A DNA stretch of 64,000 nucleotides from Paralvinella palmiformis (lineage: Eukaryota; Annelida; Polychaeta; Terebellida; Alvinellidae). Below, one piece after another: positions 12,060 through 45,973 of the stretch. A program made the translations under genes and the position numbers. The first letter of the stretch is position 1. Each line of letters starts with the position of its first letter. Below the pieces are notes generated by a model. That model was not told the DNA's origin. It was given only the letters and a program-made list of their open reading frames with translations, and searched no databases. The DNA lies in assembly GCA_025642065.1 (NCBI GenBank), contig JAODUP010000359.1:591001-655000 (forward strand), written 5' to 3'.

Positions 12060-12929
12060 TGTGAGAGAAAATATCTTTCTTCCAGACAAGTTTAGTAATT
12101 AATGCAAAGAAACAATCCACATACAGATAACATCTGTTCAGTGAATACAAACAACAAGAGATGCTGCATTAGCATGTGAAAAAATCTGCTTAATTCAGAT
12201 GAAAAAATGACACCAACACGGCACACTTCATGTAGCCAATGTACACAAAACTATCTACGGTAGAGATAAAATGATCATTGTACTTACCTTTTTAGTGGTG
12301 AGACTCGGGTGCTAACATTTACACATGTCGGTATATCGGAGGATTCGAGATCATCTTAGTATTTAGATGAGCTGAGTAGATCATCATCAGTTCCACATGC
12401 TGGAGGTGGTTTTCTTCCTAATTAAGATGGTGTAGCAGCTTGGTCATGGCATTGCTGAGTTCTTCTTAGAGTACTCATAATTTGGAGTGATAATTTACAA
12501 ATGCGCACCGGACTGCATCATCCACGTTTATTATGTGTTCTAGTTGTCGACTGCTGGAACTTAATACTGATTAATGTGACCAGAATAATGACCAGGTGAG
12601 AAAGTTAATGATGAACAAAGACAACAGTTGTGAGATTTATGATTGAAGAATGCCGTGAGAATGGAAGCCATGAGATGATGACACGACAATCATGATGATG
12701 ATTTCTGATGCCGTCTCTGAAACACGCGCAGTTAAATGTGGATCTCGAAGTTAGCATCCACAAGGGGACTGCCAGCAACAGAGAGACGGTGTCCAGGAAA
12801 AGTGTGTTGTCTGAAAATCCAAGTCTTGGTTAATGTGTTTGGATGGGGGAATGGGATTCACGTACTTATTTGGTTGCATTTTCGGATGAATATTTTTTTA
12901 AGGCTGCAACACTGCGCAGTCCTACTTAC

Positions 12930-34001
<21,072 letters not shown>

Positions 34002-34168
34002 TGGTCTAGCGGTAACGTGTTGGACCACAGATCACACCACCCGTGTTCAAATCTCAGCGTGGGCATAGCTGAAGGTGGTTTCATCTTTTACTTCGCTTCA
34101 TTACCTTCGGAGGTCGCTCGGGTCATTTAGCCTAACATGTGCGCCAAAGTGGCTGTAAAAATCAATCA
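34002..34168 (+). mobile_element. tRNA-derived SINE family A, near full length
   Basis: Head TTGGTCTAGCGGTAACGTGT, box B GTGTTCAAATCTC, body GGGCATAGCTGAAGG, end GTGGCTGTAAAA. It lies about 420 bp upstream of the MIB1 start. Confidence 0.87.
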
Positions 34169-35711
34169 TGATCTGCCAATCATCAGGAAGAAATCGTCCA
34201 TCCAGGATTCACGCACCATATATATGAGAAAAAATTGACTCGGAAATACCCCCGAGTGCATGGTGGTAGCGTTTAAAGTTCCACCCCGCCTCGCGCTATA
34301 TGAATCAAACAACGCATAAGATAAACGGCACTTATACGTTGTTCCAAGCGAACTCATGTATATATAGAGACATATACATCATACCGGCTATAAATCTCCA
34401 CATCGTACCAAGTTACTGTTTGTGAGATGTTTAATCGGGGAGCCACCCTTCGGCCCCATATGTCCCGGGAGTGAGCGGCGTCGAGACATGTCTGTCCTAT
34501 GCTCGATGACTTTGTCCGTCTGATATTAGAGTATTCAGCATTTCTAGAACCTTTACAGTTAACCAACGTTTGATTTGTCATGTCACAGTCGTAGTCGAGA
34601 GAATATTGGCTGTAGGCCACATCCGATAAGAACATATATAGTTAAAACCAATCAAGTTGACGAACGAGATTTTCCCTGAAGTGTCAACAACCCCAGTAAC
34701 TGAATCTGCACGGCTAAATTTCCCCGTTCCATGCGTGCAAGGACTGTGGCATATCCGTTGACCGCCGCTTGTTACCAGAAGGGGTCCTCTTATGGAATTA
34801 GCTCGACGGTGAGGTGGTATTGAAGCCGATCAGTATCAACATCATAATAATAATAACGGCCGATATGGCAGTTTTTTACGCGCCTGGCGACCTCAAATGA
34901 GGGAGACGCAAATGGTCTGTAGTTTATAAATTTAGTATAAATGGCATTTTCGGTGGAAAAAACCTTGCCGGTGGCCACGGCCGAGACGCGAACGTGCGAC
35001 CTCCCGCACAGAATAACCATAGCCATAGGTAAACAGTCTCACTATAGAATCCACCGTTAAAAAAACCTTATTGAACCCAATATATTATCTAACGCCATAT
35101 AGCCTTACTAGATATATTACGCGATAGTATTATGAAATCTGATACGTTATTAGAAGAAGGAAGAGCTAGACCACAGAGCTCATTAAAGTAATAATCTTTT
35201 GTAAAATAATTTTACATTGGTATCAAAGAGTGAAATGTTACACTTTTTCATACGTTTTGTATGAATAATAATATAATTAACTGATTAAATAGTATTGTTA
35301 TTTTAAGATACTTATTGCAATGACAATTGAAAGATGAATTATATACACAGTTCTAGCCTATGCTTCTCGGAAGTGTCAACCTGCTCTTAGATTTGTTATA
35401 ATGTTTTAATGGTGCGTGTTAATGAGACTCGATTTAAATTTAGACCGAATTAGCCCATTGCAAAAAAAGAATACCGGAAGTTAATATTTGCTAGGCTATT
35501 GCAAGAGATTATGAATTGAACGCTTATTTTGTGACGCCTACAGTTCTGTTTTGATTTAAAAGCTAAGTCGATGGATGTAGCCTGTCATTATTTCAGCAGT
35601 GTTTAATGATGACATATACAACTCCAATTTTGATGTTCCATATTTTACACTTTGTTACTACTTACTGTGTGGTTAAATGCTGGAGTGTATACATTCACAT
35701 TGTCAGCTTTT

Positions 35712-35743
35712 AGTTAACTGTCAGTGACACTGACAGTTTAACT
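35712..35743. repeat. Near-perfect palindrome
   Basis: AGTTAACTGTCAGTG, one base, then CACTGACAGTTTAACT. The arms differ only by one extra T. It could extrude as a hairpin or be a dimeric binding site. Confidence 0.7.
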
Positions 35744-35878
35744 TAGTAACTGCAGTCCAGTACCAAGCCCTTAAATTTATATTTGACAATAGTCAAAGAA
35801 ATAAATAGACTATAGAGTCTATAGCCTTGTTAGACTTATCATCTTAACTTTTTATATTGCAGTAATCAGGTATTTTCA

Positions 35879-35925
35879 GTAGTGATCTGTGGTCCAACAC
35901 GCTACCGCTAGACCACGGAGGCGCC
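35879..35925 (-). mobile_element. SINE family A, head only
   Basis: On the minus strand GCGCCTCCGTGGTCTAGCGG, then GTGTTGGACCACAGATCACT. Only the tRNA-like head is kept. Confidence 0.72.
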
Positions 35926-37933
35926 CCGTATTTCACTTCGAAATAATTTCTCACTATGTCTATGACTATCACACTACATTAATTATGCAAGCTGTTATGC
36001 CTTAATGGTTGCCTGAACTAACCGATCTGTTCTGTATTTGGTTGAGCGTCTCTTAAATATGGTTCTAAAGCCTATATATATAGGAGGTGGGGATAATTCA
36101 GTTGATCTATTCGACAATTAAATGACCAGAAACAATTAGAAAGTACACCCCCTTCACTTTAGCTGATGTACAAATATAGTTCAGCATGCACTGCTAAATC
36201 TATATAAATTGGCTTCTGTTAATCCTTCTTGTAACTCTTACATCAGGAAGACAATTAAGTGCCACATGTTTAATTGCATATGTAACTTTAACACAACCAA
36301 AAGGGAAATAAGGTGGAGGATATTTGTATGCTTCATATAGATAATAAATGTTTTCACATTTATTTTATTTAATTAACCAGTGTTGAATTATGTCTGAAAA
36401 TTAGTTTAACGAAAAATGGGGGTTTAGCCCAACCAGGGTTTAGCCACGGGCCAGGGTAAACCTGCCAAGAATAAGGTTGCATTTATTGCATCAATTTTTG
36501 TCGGATTAGCTCTTGATTTTTTAATGTCATATTTATGCTGTGCGTGTGTGTAAAAATACTAATTCTATGAGTGGTATGTGACTATTGTGTGGGGCTATAA
36601 TTTATGTAAGACGAACATTTGGTGTTATTTCATCTACCGTAGGTAGGCTCTTATCTGAGAAGACGTTTATTGTTATAGTTTGTGCACATGCTAAATATCA
36701 CATCTTCCAGAAATTCCCTTTTAATGATAGTATGCGAAGATTGCAAACTGAAGACTTGGTGGAGATGCAAAAATTGGGAGGGGCAAAACTCTTTATCAGT
36801 TATTAATGGAAAAAAATAAAGGCAGGATTTACAAATCTATAGTAAATTTGGGTAATCACCGTAAACGTTTTTGGCCTAGTATTTGGTTTTAATCACTAAT
36901 GTCGTTTTTAATCCGTACACGATTGTTTTCGATTACATTAGGACCATATTGAAAATATGTGTAAAGTTTTGTATTATTAAAATATTTTCAGATATTCTTT
37001 ACACATGGATTGTTTATAATGTGCATATTGAATTGAATAAATACAATAAAGAACAAACTGGGATTGGTTTACTACCCTTAGCTTTGTGTGACTAGTGTGC
37101 TGATAGAAGGCACTATATGATATGTAATCTAACATAGTGTAGAAAAAGTAATATTTTCATTAGAAACTGACATGGAAAGAACACAAAACAAATGTTTGTT
37201 GCTATGTTTTATTTCTAACATTACCATGTGCATATATATATATATATATCACACAACATATAATTATATTCACATTACACTAATAACAAGTTGCACTTGT
37301 TGTTTTGTCAGAGTGATTGTACTCTGCCAGTACACTTCATTAATTTCTATAAATTCAGATAACAAGCCATTGTATTCACAGAATAAAAACGGCGAAGCCA
37401 TCTGCCTTATTTCAGGAAGTACACAGTGGGAAATATGCTAACAACCCTAAAAGGCATCAAGGCTTAGAACAGTGCTTGTGCATGTACACAAATACACTAT
37501 GATAACAGACCAGGAATGTTGTAGCCAAGACAACAAAGCACCGAATAAACAGTGAGACAAAACATTAGACAGTTCAACTATATTGCCGCAGAGAATAATC
37601 CACTGGTGTAGACAACATCATATGAGAATATTAGGTTATCTGACTGACTAGTACAATGAATGTAAACATCTGATGGTATGATCACATGTTAAGGATATCT
37701 ACCTGTAGTTTGTACATAGAAACAAAAGCTGTACAATATGAAGACATATTTACATGACTGAATAACCAGACACGGCACAACATGGTATCATTACAGACAT
37801 GAAATAACATCTAAAAAACCAACAAACAATTTCATATATAGTAGCACTTGCAGAAGGTCACTGTCGGGCTTTACACTTGTGTACTGTTTGATAATAATTT
37901 GTTGTATCTACATGTACACATTCATAAATGTTC

Positions 37934-37970
<37 letters not shown>

Positions 37971-39368
37971 CATGATGAGATCAGTATCAAGGCTAAACAA
38001 CTCTCAATAAATTAACTGGATTGTTAGACTTGGAGGGTAAGTCTCAGATGGATCACTGATCTATTGAAACAGTTCATTTGATGCTTTAAATAAAATTCTG
38101 AGAACTGATTAATAAAAATATTATCACACAATATATATATATATATAAATGTATGTGTATAAAAAAGGGAGAAGAAATTACTGTGACCTAATTATCAATA
38201 TTTCCATGATGTATTGTACACATGGAAATCAACTTAATTTCACACCTATTAGTATTTTCATATTATTAATACGCAAGTGCCCCTACAGTGATAATGCTTT
38301 ACGAAATGTACAGAAAGATTAACCGTCATCAAATCAAATTTTACACACCGATTCCAGAAGTAAGGGACCAGGTTTAATTCAATCATGATGTAAATACTAA
38401 AGACCATTAATTGGAAGAATATCTTTCAGCACATATCTTCTACAATATTTTGATGACTTCAACATAATGGAAAATTTAAGTATTTTATCCGACCATAAAC
38501 ATTTCCCGGTTTTCAATGTCATCAAAACAACATCTTTAAGTTGGCACGAATGTGCCAACCTTTCTTAAATTGCATACAGAGATTAAACTGTTGATTTGTG
38601 ACCGATTTTATCATATTACAAGACATCCCTAAGCATAGATGAGCAATGCAAATATAAAAAACACTGTTTAAATGTACTATCTCGATCACTAAATACAGGG
38701 TTCATGAACTGTGGACTAATACAGGGTTCCAAGGAAGTTATTTTACCATGATTTCAAACTGTTTACCCGAATACACACAAAATACAATTATGAATCATAT
38801 TATAATCGTGACAGATCAAATAATATTTTTCTAATTATATCAGTAATTATAAAATCAGAGCTTATCTTTCTGAAATAATATACTTTCCAAACCGGTTAAT
38901 TAACTAAAGCTGATCGAGATAGATGCGTTCAACCACACAGTCACAAACGCACTTGATCACTATATATATATATATTTATAATTTCTTACAAATACTTATA
39001 TAATATCACAAATACTGGTGACATTCTATATAAAAAGCTGCAAAATTCATAAGAGATGATCCAAATGTATAAAAAAATCAATGCCACCGATCACTTTTTG
39101 TTATTTACACCAATCTGTGCGACCCTCTACTTAACAAAGTAAATTCCAGGCTGATATGAGTCAACAATTAACAAGACATGGATGTTGGTTAAAAACTAGA
39201 AGGGATGCTTCATTTGTATTGATCATATATCGTTTATGTTTTGGTGGAAGCTAGATTAGACTGATATCATAAAAACTGAAACTACCTGAGACGAGTAACA
39301 TATCACAAGTGTTTTAGCCAACGATGATGCTCTCATTCAGACAGATAAAAGGCAGAACCAATCACCAA

Positions 39369-39374
39369 TTTATT
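39369..39374 (-). terminator. Candidate poly(A) signal of the SNX gene
   Basis: AATAAA on the minus strand, 90 bases downstream of the stop codon. Other AATAAA copies occur further left, so the choice is tentative. Confidence 0.35.
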
Positions 39375-39463
39375 TTCTTATTGTTTTAAATGCAATTAAA
39401 AGGTTAAACGTGTTAGATGTGCGCCCGCAGTGAACATCTTCACACACGGCGTACAATCGAGCG

Positions 39464-39571
39464 TTAATCTGGATAATCGGACTTAACATCTTCTGGATTT
39501 GAATCTGCTGCTTCTGGAACATGATCAGTTCTCTGGATCAGTGGTATTGCCGCTTCCCATGCATGCATATA
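39464..39571 (-). CDS. SNX30: SNX exon 12 (C-terminus and stop)
   Basis: Begins [20 protein letters not shown] and ends KSDYPD and TAA. Acceptor TTCCTAG. The Asp/Glu-rich tail after PLIQ is lineage-specific. Confidence 0.93.
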   Translation of the reverse strand, partial: YMHAWEAAIPLIQRTDHVPEAADSNPEDVKSDYPD

Positions 39572-42500
39572 CTAGGAAGATTGAAGAAAAAAGTCTGTTT
39601 AGACAAGGCAAGAAAAGTATTTTAATACATATTTAAAAACCCAGTCTTGTTCATGCAATTAGAAAAAACAACCCACTATGGTAACTACTGGATCAGTTCT
39701 ACTAAAGTGGTTACTATTCATGCATTAAATTTGTTGCTACCGAAGCCAAATTTAGTTGCATTATGTGTTTTTACCATACTCTGTGTCCACCCACATTGTG
39801 TTTGATTCAATGAGGTTTGCAATAAGTTAATTTCGATTTGAAGTAAGTTCGATTATTAATTTAGTTTCAATTGCAGACTAGTATTTATTATACAATTATC
39901 AATCAATTTACATTACATAAAAAAACCACTTATTTAGGATTACTTGCTATGCCTGATTAATTGTTATGAAATGTGTGATCTTGGAAGTTGATTTCAAAAC
40001 CATCTAGTCTGTAAATTAATACTGGCCAATAAAAAATCCACCCAGATTTATCCTTTGAATAATTTTGTCTTCATTACTTTTTGAATGAGCAAATAATGAC
40101 CTGGGACTCTTGCAAAATAGATATATACACTGCTTAAAAGTAAATATATGACTAAGATACTTGAATACAAGTGGTGTGATATATATCAGCAATGAGTATA
40201 CTGTCTCAGACAGTACTCAAGTAATAAATATCAATATTCTCAAATGGACTTATTTAGGTACTTTTGTAAATTACAGAGACACACTACAAAATTGGTCATT
40301 TTATGCTGAAGGTATGCCACCGACCAAACGGCTTCTTCTGTTGTGCAGACACACAATCTGTGCAAATTTGCAGCATATTAACATACTGATCATGTTAAAA
40401 CCAGTTGCTGATTTGGCAACAAAAACAATCATAAACATCATACAGTGTCTGTTTTAGTTGGTTTTCTGAACATATTGCAGTAAATGAAGATGAGACACTC
40501 AAATGTTGCATCTTTTAGAAGACAGCAATTTGTTGCGTACATAATCCCTGAAATAGTAAAATATCAATTGGTGCTAGAAGAGTATTTTATTTCTTGTGGG
40601 TCAAGTGATCCAATGCAATAATTAAACAGTGAAAAGGATAATTCAGAGCTTGCATATGAGGAAAACATGATTAACAAAAGACATCTGTACTTCAGATCAG
40701 AAACTAATTCTCGAGTACTCCCAAGATACTTAAATGTTTAATGAAGTTAGATATTTTATAGCAAACGAACAAAAGTCCTGGGTATTTGGGAGTATCAACA
40801 AGTGTGATATATGAGTAGTTCAGCGGGAGAGTGTATGTGTGTGTCTGTGTTATAAATCTCTCCCACCCCCTCACACACCTTCTGGTAGTACTGAATCTGT
40901 CTATCAGCCATGGCCATAAATATTCTACGGAAGTCCTTTCTCTTAGTTTTGTGCCATCTCTCTATGTCTGCCTTCAAATCAGCATTTGAACAAGTGATTT
41001 TATCATTCAATGTCTCTACTTGTTGGCTAAGCTGAAAAGATAATTTAAATTGAAAACTTAGGCCTTGCATTGAACTAATTATCCCAGTTGGAATTACACA
41101 GAATTGGCACAAATTGAATTACAGTATGGAAGCTTCAAATATATATATATATATATATATAAAATGTTACAGTTAATCTGTATAATCAGGTAATATGTAT
41201 ATTAGTTATTAACTGTAATATATATACATATCAGCATAAGTCAACAGCATAGTAACTATACATTTATTGAATAATAACATAGGTATATTAAACAAACACA
41301 TTATCAATTAAAAATAAATCAGCTACAAGATACATCTATTCTAGTTTTTCAGTATCAACCAGCACAGCAGACCCATTAAGGAAATAAAACTGGTACTGCT
41401 GTACAATCATTAATCAGGATCAACAGCTCCTCAAGTCTACAAGACCTAACCTGGATATCTTATTACCTTAATACAATGTACCATATGTGACGTCAGAAAT
41501 GTTGATTTCGTGCTTCCCACCCAATACAACATTGTAATGCACACACCATGAGGTCGATATACTGTTTGTAGCCATCAATTCTAAGCATGTAATCCAGAAT
41601 AATCCATCATCACCAACAATGACTAGATACTCGTTAACAGTCCAGTCAGCCAGCAGGCACATTAAAGATCAGTACCTAGCTGGTGGATCCGCAATAAGAA
41701 CCAATCAGTTTCAACCCAACTACACCACCCCCTACATAACTTATGTATAATGGATGATACATGAGATAGAGCAAAAACTGTCTAAGTGCACACCTTAAGT
41801 TAGAACAATCTTTGTAATATGGAAAGAATTCTCAGGGAACGGGCTGGTCAAAAGACGATAATAACGATTTAGATCTTGAAATAATGAAGTCTAATTTTAA
41901 TCTGAACAACTTCTTAACATTTTGCAGAGATTTCTTCGAATTTTATGCTTTCTTTCACGTGCAATTCTGATTTCAGATGAGTTACATGAATGACTTACAG
42001 AAATTCATGAATAAAACAAATCTGAATAGGAAATTATTATGACATTGCTGGTAACAAACATGTGGAATACATTATGTGGATGTGATTAGTACAATGTAAG
42101 TTTCTATTTCAAATGTGGTACTAAATAAAGACGTAAACATTAGCTAACAATGAGACACCACACCCTCATACAACAGACACAAAGAGAACAGTGACAAACA
42201 AAATCGAAATGTACAGTGGGAGGTTGACATGAAACAAAAACAAATATTCTAATATCCATTCTTGTTACATTAACTATGCTTAATTACTTCATAAAATACA
42301 CATACTTTATTTTCGTTTACAGCCCAGAAAATTGAAATTACAAATACATTTTCGCAATAGTATATTAATGTGGCACGTCGGCAGAATAAATTATGTTATC
42401 GTTATCAGCAAAACGGTTCAATGAAAAAGTCACCAATTGCATTTAACATGGTCATGTAAGCAGCTTCAATATATTCTGCAAGCCGATGGCTGAAACTTGG

Positions 42501-45500
42501 AAATGGTTAAACTATATGTATATTAAATATTGTGGCTAGCAAATAACAAATGACGTCATTAAAACACAATCATTACCATCAGCACAACAACATTAAGGCA
42601 GACACATAAGAGAAAAGCAAAAACAAAACGTATGAACGAAGGGCAAATTAGAAGCATTTCTAAGAAATGTAAAAAATTACAACAAAGACAGTTCTTAGAC
42701 GTGGTATCCTACTGTTTAACGAATACTCAAAACAACATGCATCTGAACACCACTTAAAACTATGGCTCACTACCTCGCCATCCAGTATCAAAACACACAT
42801 GCACAGCTGTGAACAAATTAATGGAGAACTCGAGCACTAAAGACACACGACAGGTCCAAATTATGTGTTTCTCTTGAAATGTATCAAACGAATCCCACTT
42901 TAGAGTGATTCAAAGCCAGGACAAAACAAACTGAAAACACGAACAAGCATGACACTACCTCCTCAATAACTTGGTAAACCTTCTCCAGTTTTTCCTGTTT
43001 GATTTCGTCAATATTTTTCCCCATTATTGCCCCTATCAGGTAAGATTGGTCTGACTTTTGTACCTACAAACAAGAAAAACATGGCTGACATACGAAGAAG
43101 GAGGCCAGTTCTACGCCTAACACAGACTATATAGCACGCCACATGACAGATGACATAAGAGTGGAAACAACATCAACACAGACAAGTGCTAGACAGCGGA
43201 TAAAAACGAGAATCCATAAAATTCCTGCTACGCAATCAGTTACCTCTTCCACCTGTTGCTATGGAAAACAATAAGCAGTGTATCAGTATGTGGACTGCAT
43301 GACTCATGCAGTGCAGATCGCAAGTAACTACACATCACTGACACATGCATTAATCCAAGTAAATGAATTATACCTAATAGGCGAATAAAGGAACATTTGG
43401 ACAGGATTACTCATCGCAACTCAATCTGATAATGTTTGTGGAATAAACCCATCAGTTTAAATGTGCATAAATTTTATTTTCCAGGCTGATCGTGCATTTA
43501 CTTATATCATAAACTAGCTTAAAAGACATAAATTTGATTCAAGACGCAATCTTAATTTTCAGACATGTCAACTGGTTTAGTTAACGACTATTGCTACCCA
43601 ACAATGAGATTTTTATGTTCAATAACTCATCAAAATTGTTACTTATCCTTCAATTACTTTCTAATAAATTATAGGTTATCACAAATAAACATTTATGACA
43701 CATTTTAATTCTATACAGTTGACACATACTGTATAGCTTCCAAACAGGTGCACAATGAACACGTATAATGGGCACAACAAGTTGGCGCTGTCAGTTAAAT
43801 TCATTGGGAAAATAGCGATATTTTATATTCTTTATTTTGAACAGCGGTAGATTTATCACAGCCAATGTTATTGGACTTTGCAGAAATACAAGGTCACGAT
43901 GGACCAAATTTTCTATGGTTTACAGGATAAAGTGCCACCTCCATTGAAAACTATACAATAAATATATGCATGAACACACACACACATGTTTTTCAGTCTG
44001 TACTGTTCGTCTACTAGTCTGCGACATAAAACCAGATATAACATATATGTTACTTTAAATGGCAAGTAAATTAGATGAAATGTACAAATGGAAGATACAC
44101 CTCTAAACAGGACCACAAATATGATACGTGCAACTAGAACATAACTTAGGTGAGACATCTTTCGTTGCCTAAAATAATCAGACACCACTGTAAACAATGT
44201 AAAATGGCTTAAAATATAAAATCTTAGTAAAATAAAACCTTCAGAGTAGCTTCATCGTCCTCTGCCTAATATATATTTACATGCAGCAAAAGAGAATTAC
44301 CAATGTATAAAGAACAGAACGTTTACCAAAAGTCCCGGGATGACGAGATGACGTGAAAAAAATAGTTTATATGGCATTAGGAATGCAGTCGTTCTAATAG
44401 CCACACACATCAGAGTAAAACGTACCAGCAAACACACGAACATTATCTTAACATAGAGTTTTGGGGGAATATTTTCTGAAGAACTGAAAGTTTTCAATAG
44501 AACATTATCACGATTTAGGTACAGACTATTGTTTCCTTAAGTTACCAGTTTCTTAACAAATCCTGGTCATACAGTAGAAGCTATAGGGTCAACACCAGGC
44601 AGTTTACTCATTACCAGAAAACGTGCTATATTTTAATCTAAGCAGAATTAAATCAGCGGTGAAGGATTATTTCCCGTACCTGGTCCCTTTCATCCTTCTT
44701 GCGGTTTAGTTCATCTAGCGTAGCCTCGTATTCCATCTGAATAGCGTCCCTCCTCCTCATCACAGCCTATAAAAAGCAGTTAATTATTTAGATTTAATTG
44801 ATGCCGTTCTGAAGTCCCCTATCAGAGTGCTGACATTACGTGTGTATGTGTGGAAAACAGTATCTTGAATACAATCCCACAAAAAGAGAGGCTTATCTCT
44901 GCAAGTTAATTATGGACAGCCTAACTACATGTGGCAAAGTGCATAACAGAAGTTGTACTGCATTGTCAAGTCGAGGAACATGTGACTGAGCCCTGTTTGA
45001 GACTGAACAAAAAAGTGCCATAACATTTCCCCCTACAGACAAATTCAGAGATCAATTTCCCAGCTCAGATTGGAATTTTTGAATACCTTCAATTATTAAT
45101 ATCACTTAGTTAACTCTATATTATTACTACATTTAATTTACGACATATTAACCTTCACTGCTTCATTGTACAACATATATTCTCGGATGGGTTGTGTGAA
45201 GTTGGCCTCAGTCGAATCAACCTGAAAAAAGTAAACAAAATATAACTTGTACATTGTATTTGGAAATTCAATGTACATACATAAACACAAGTTAGACTAC
45301 TACTGAAAAATTCTCAATGATTACCAGTTCAACACCATGATTCACTGGTTTATTTTAGTTATTATTCATCTGCCCAATCTGTACAGAAGTCAGGGTTGCA
45401 AAGTTTAAAAAAATCAGATTTTGAACATTTCTAATCAGATAAAAAAAAACAATAATCAAAATATATTTTTGGTATGTATTCAGCATGAAATAACTATCAA

Positions 45501-45942
45501 TAGTGAACCTATGTGAATGTTCAACTTATATACCCATGCTGCCTAAACACCAAGTACTTAGAAATGATGCGATGACACATGTCGGATCATCCCCAATTCA
45601 CCCAATTTACTGCACTGAAGCAGTGGCTTCACTCGACACCTTCTAATTGTAATTCAATTATAAAGATAAGTAAAAATAATTACCCAGCATAAATAACAAC
45701 TGATTTTAAAAAACAAATCATTTTTTGTACTGTAAGTTAATTGAAAAATCACATGTTGACAAAATAATTACTAAAAAATAATGCACTAATCATAAATATC
45801 AAATGAAACATACTAAAAATGCATCATGATTTGTATTGATTTAAATAAAACAACTCTAACAGAAGTATATAACTTAATTCAAAATTATACAATTCCACCA
45901 CACAAACTATCATTGATCAGATTTGTTTATAAATTGCATGTT

Positions 45943-45973
<31 letters not shown>

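Larger units (their letters stand above)
10886..12929. other. Left of the last MIB1 exon seen; no exon found
   Basis: This is either MIB1 intron or sequence past a broken gene. I searched it, and the sequence to its left, for the remaining ankyrin and RING coding sequence and found none. It contains a diverged SINE at 11,578-11,705 and a (GT)n tract. Confidence 0.45.
34169..39368. other. Intergenic region between MIB1 and the SNX gene
   Basis: No exon of a recognisable family. The open frames at 36,585-36,806 and 37,172-37,441 have no known motif. It holds a SINE head at 35,879-35,925, a palindrome at 35,712-35,743 and AT tracts near 37,231, 37,940 and 38,132. The part nearest the SNX gene may be its 3' UTR if a distal poly(A) site is used. 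Confidence 0.45.

Noticed and set aside
12288..12478. Minus-strand segment with a perfect donor (AAAAAG|GTAAGT) and a short frame MSTLRRTQQCHDQAATPS
   Set aside because: The frame stops after 18 codons, no acceptor or partner exon is evident and it does not match MIB1. Possibly a repeat or a non-coding exon, but not supportable.
36585..37441. Plus-strand frames of 70-89 codons in the intergenic region
   Set aside because: No known motif, biased composition (Ile, Tyr, Cys), AT-repeat content and no splice support.
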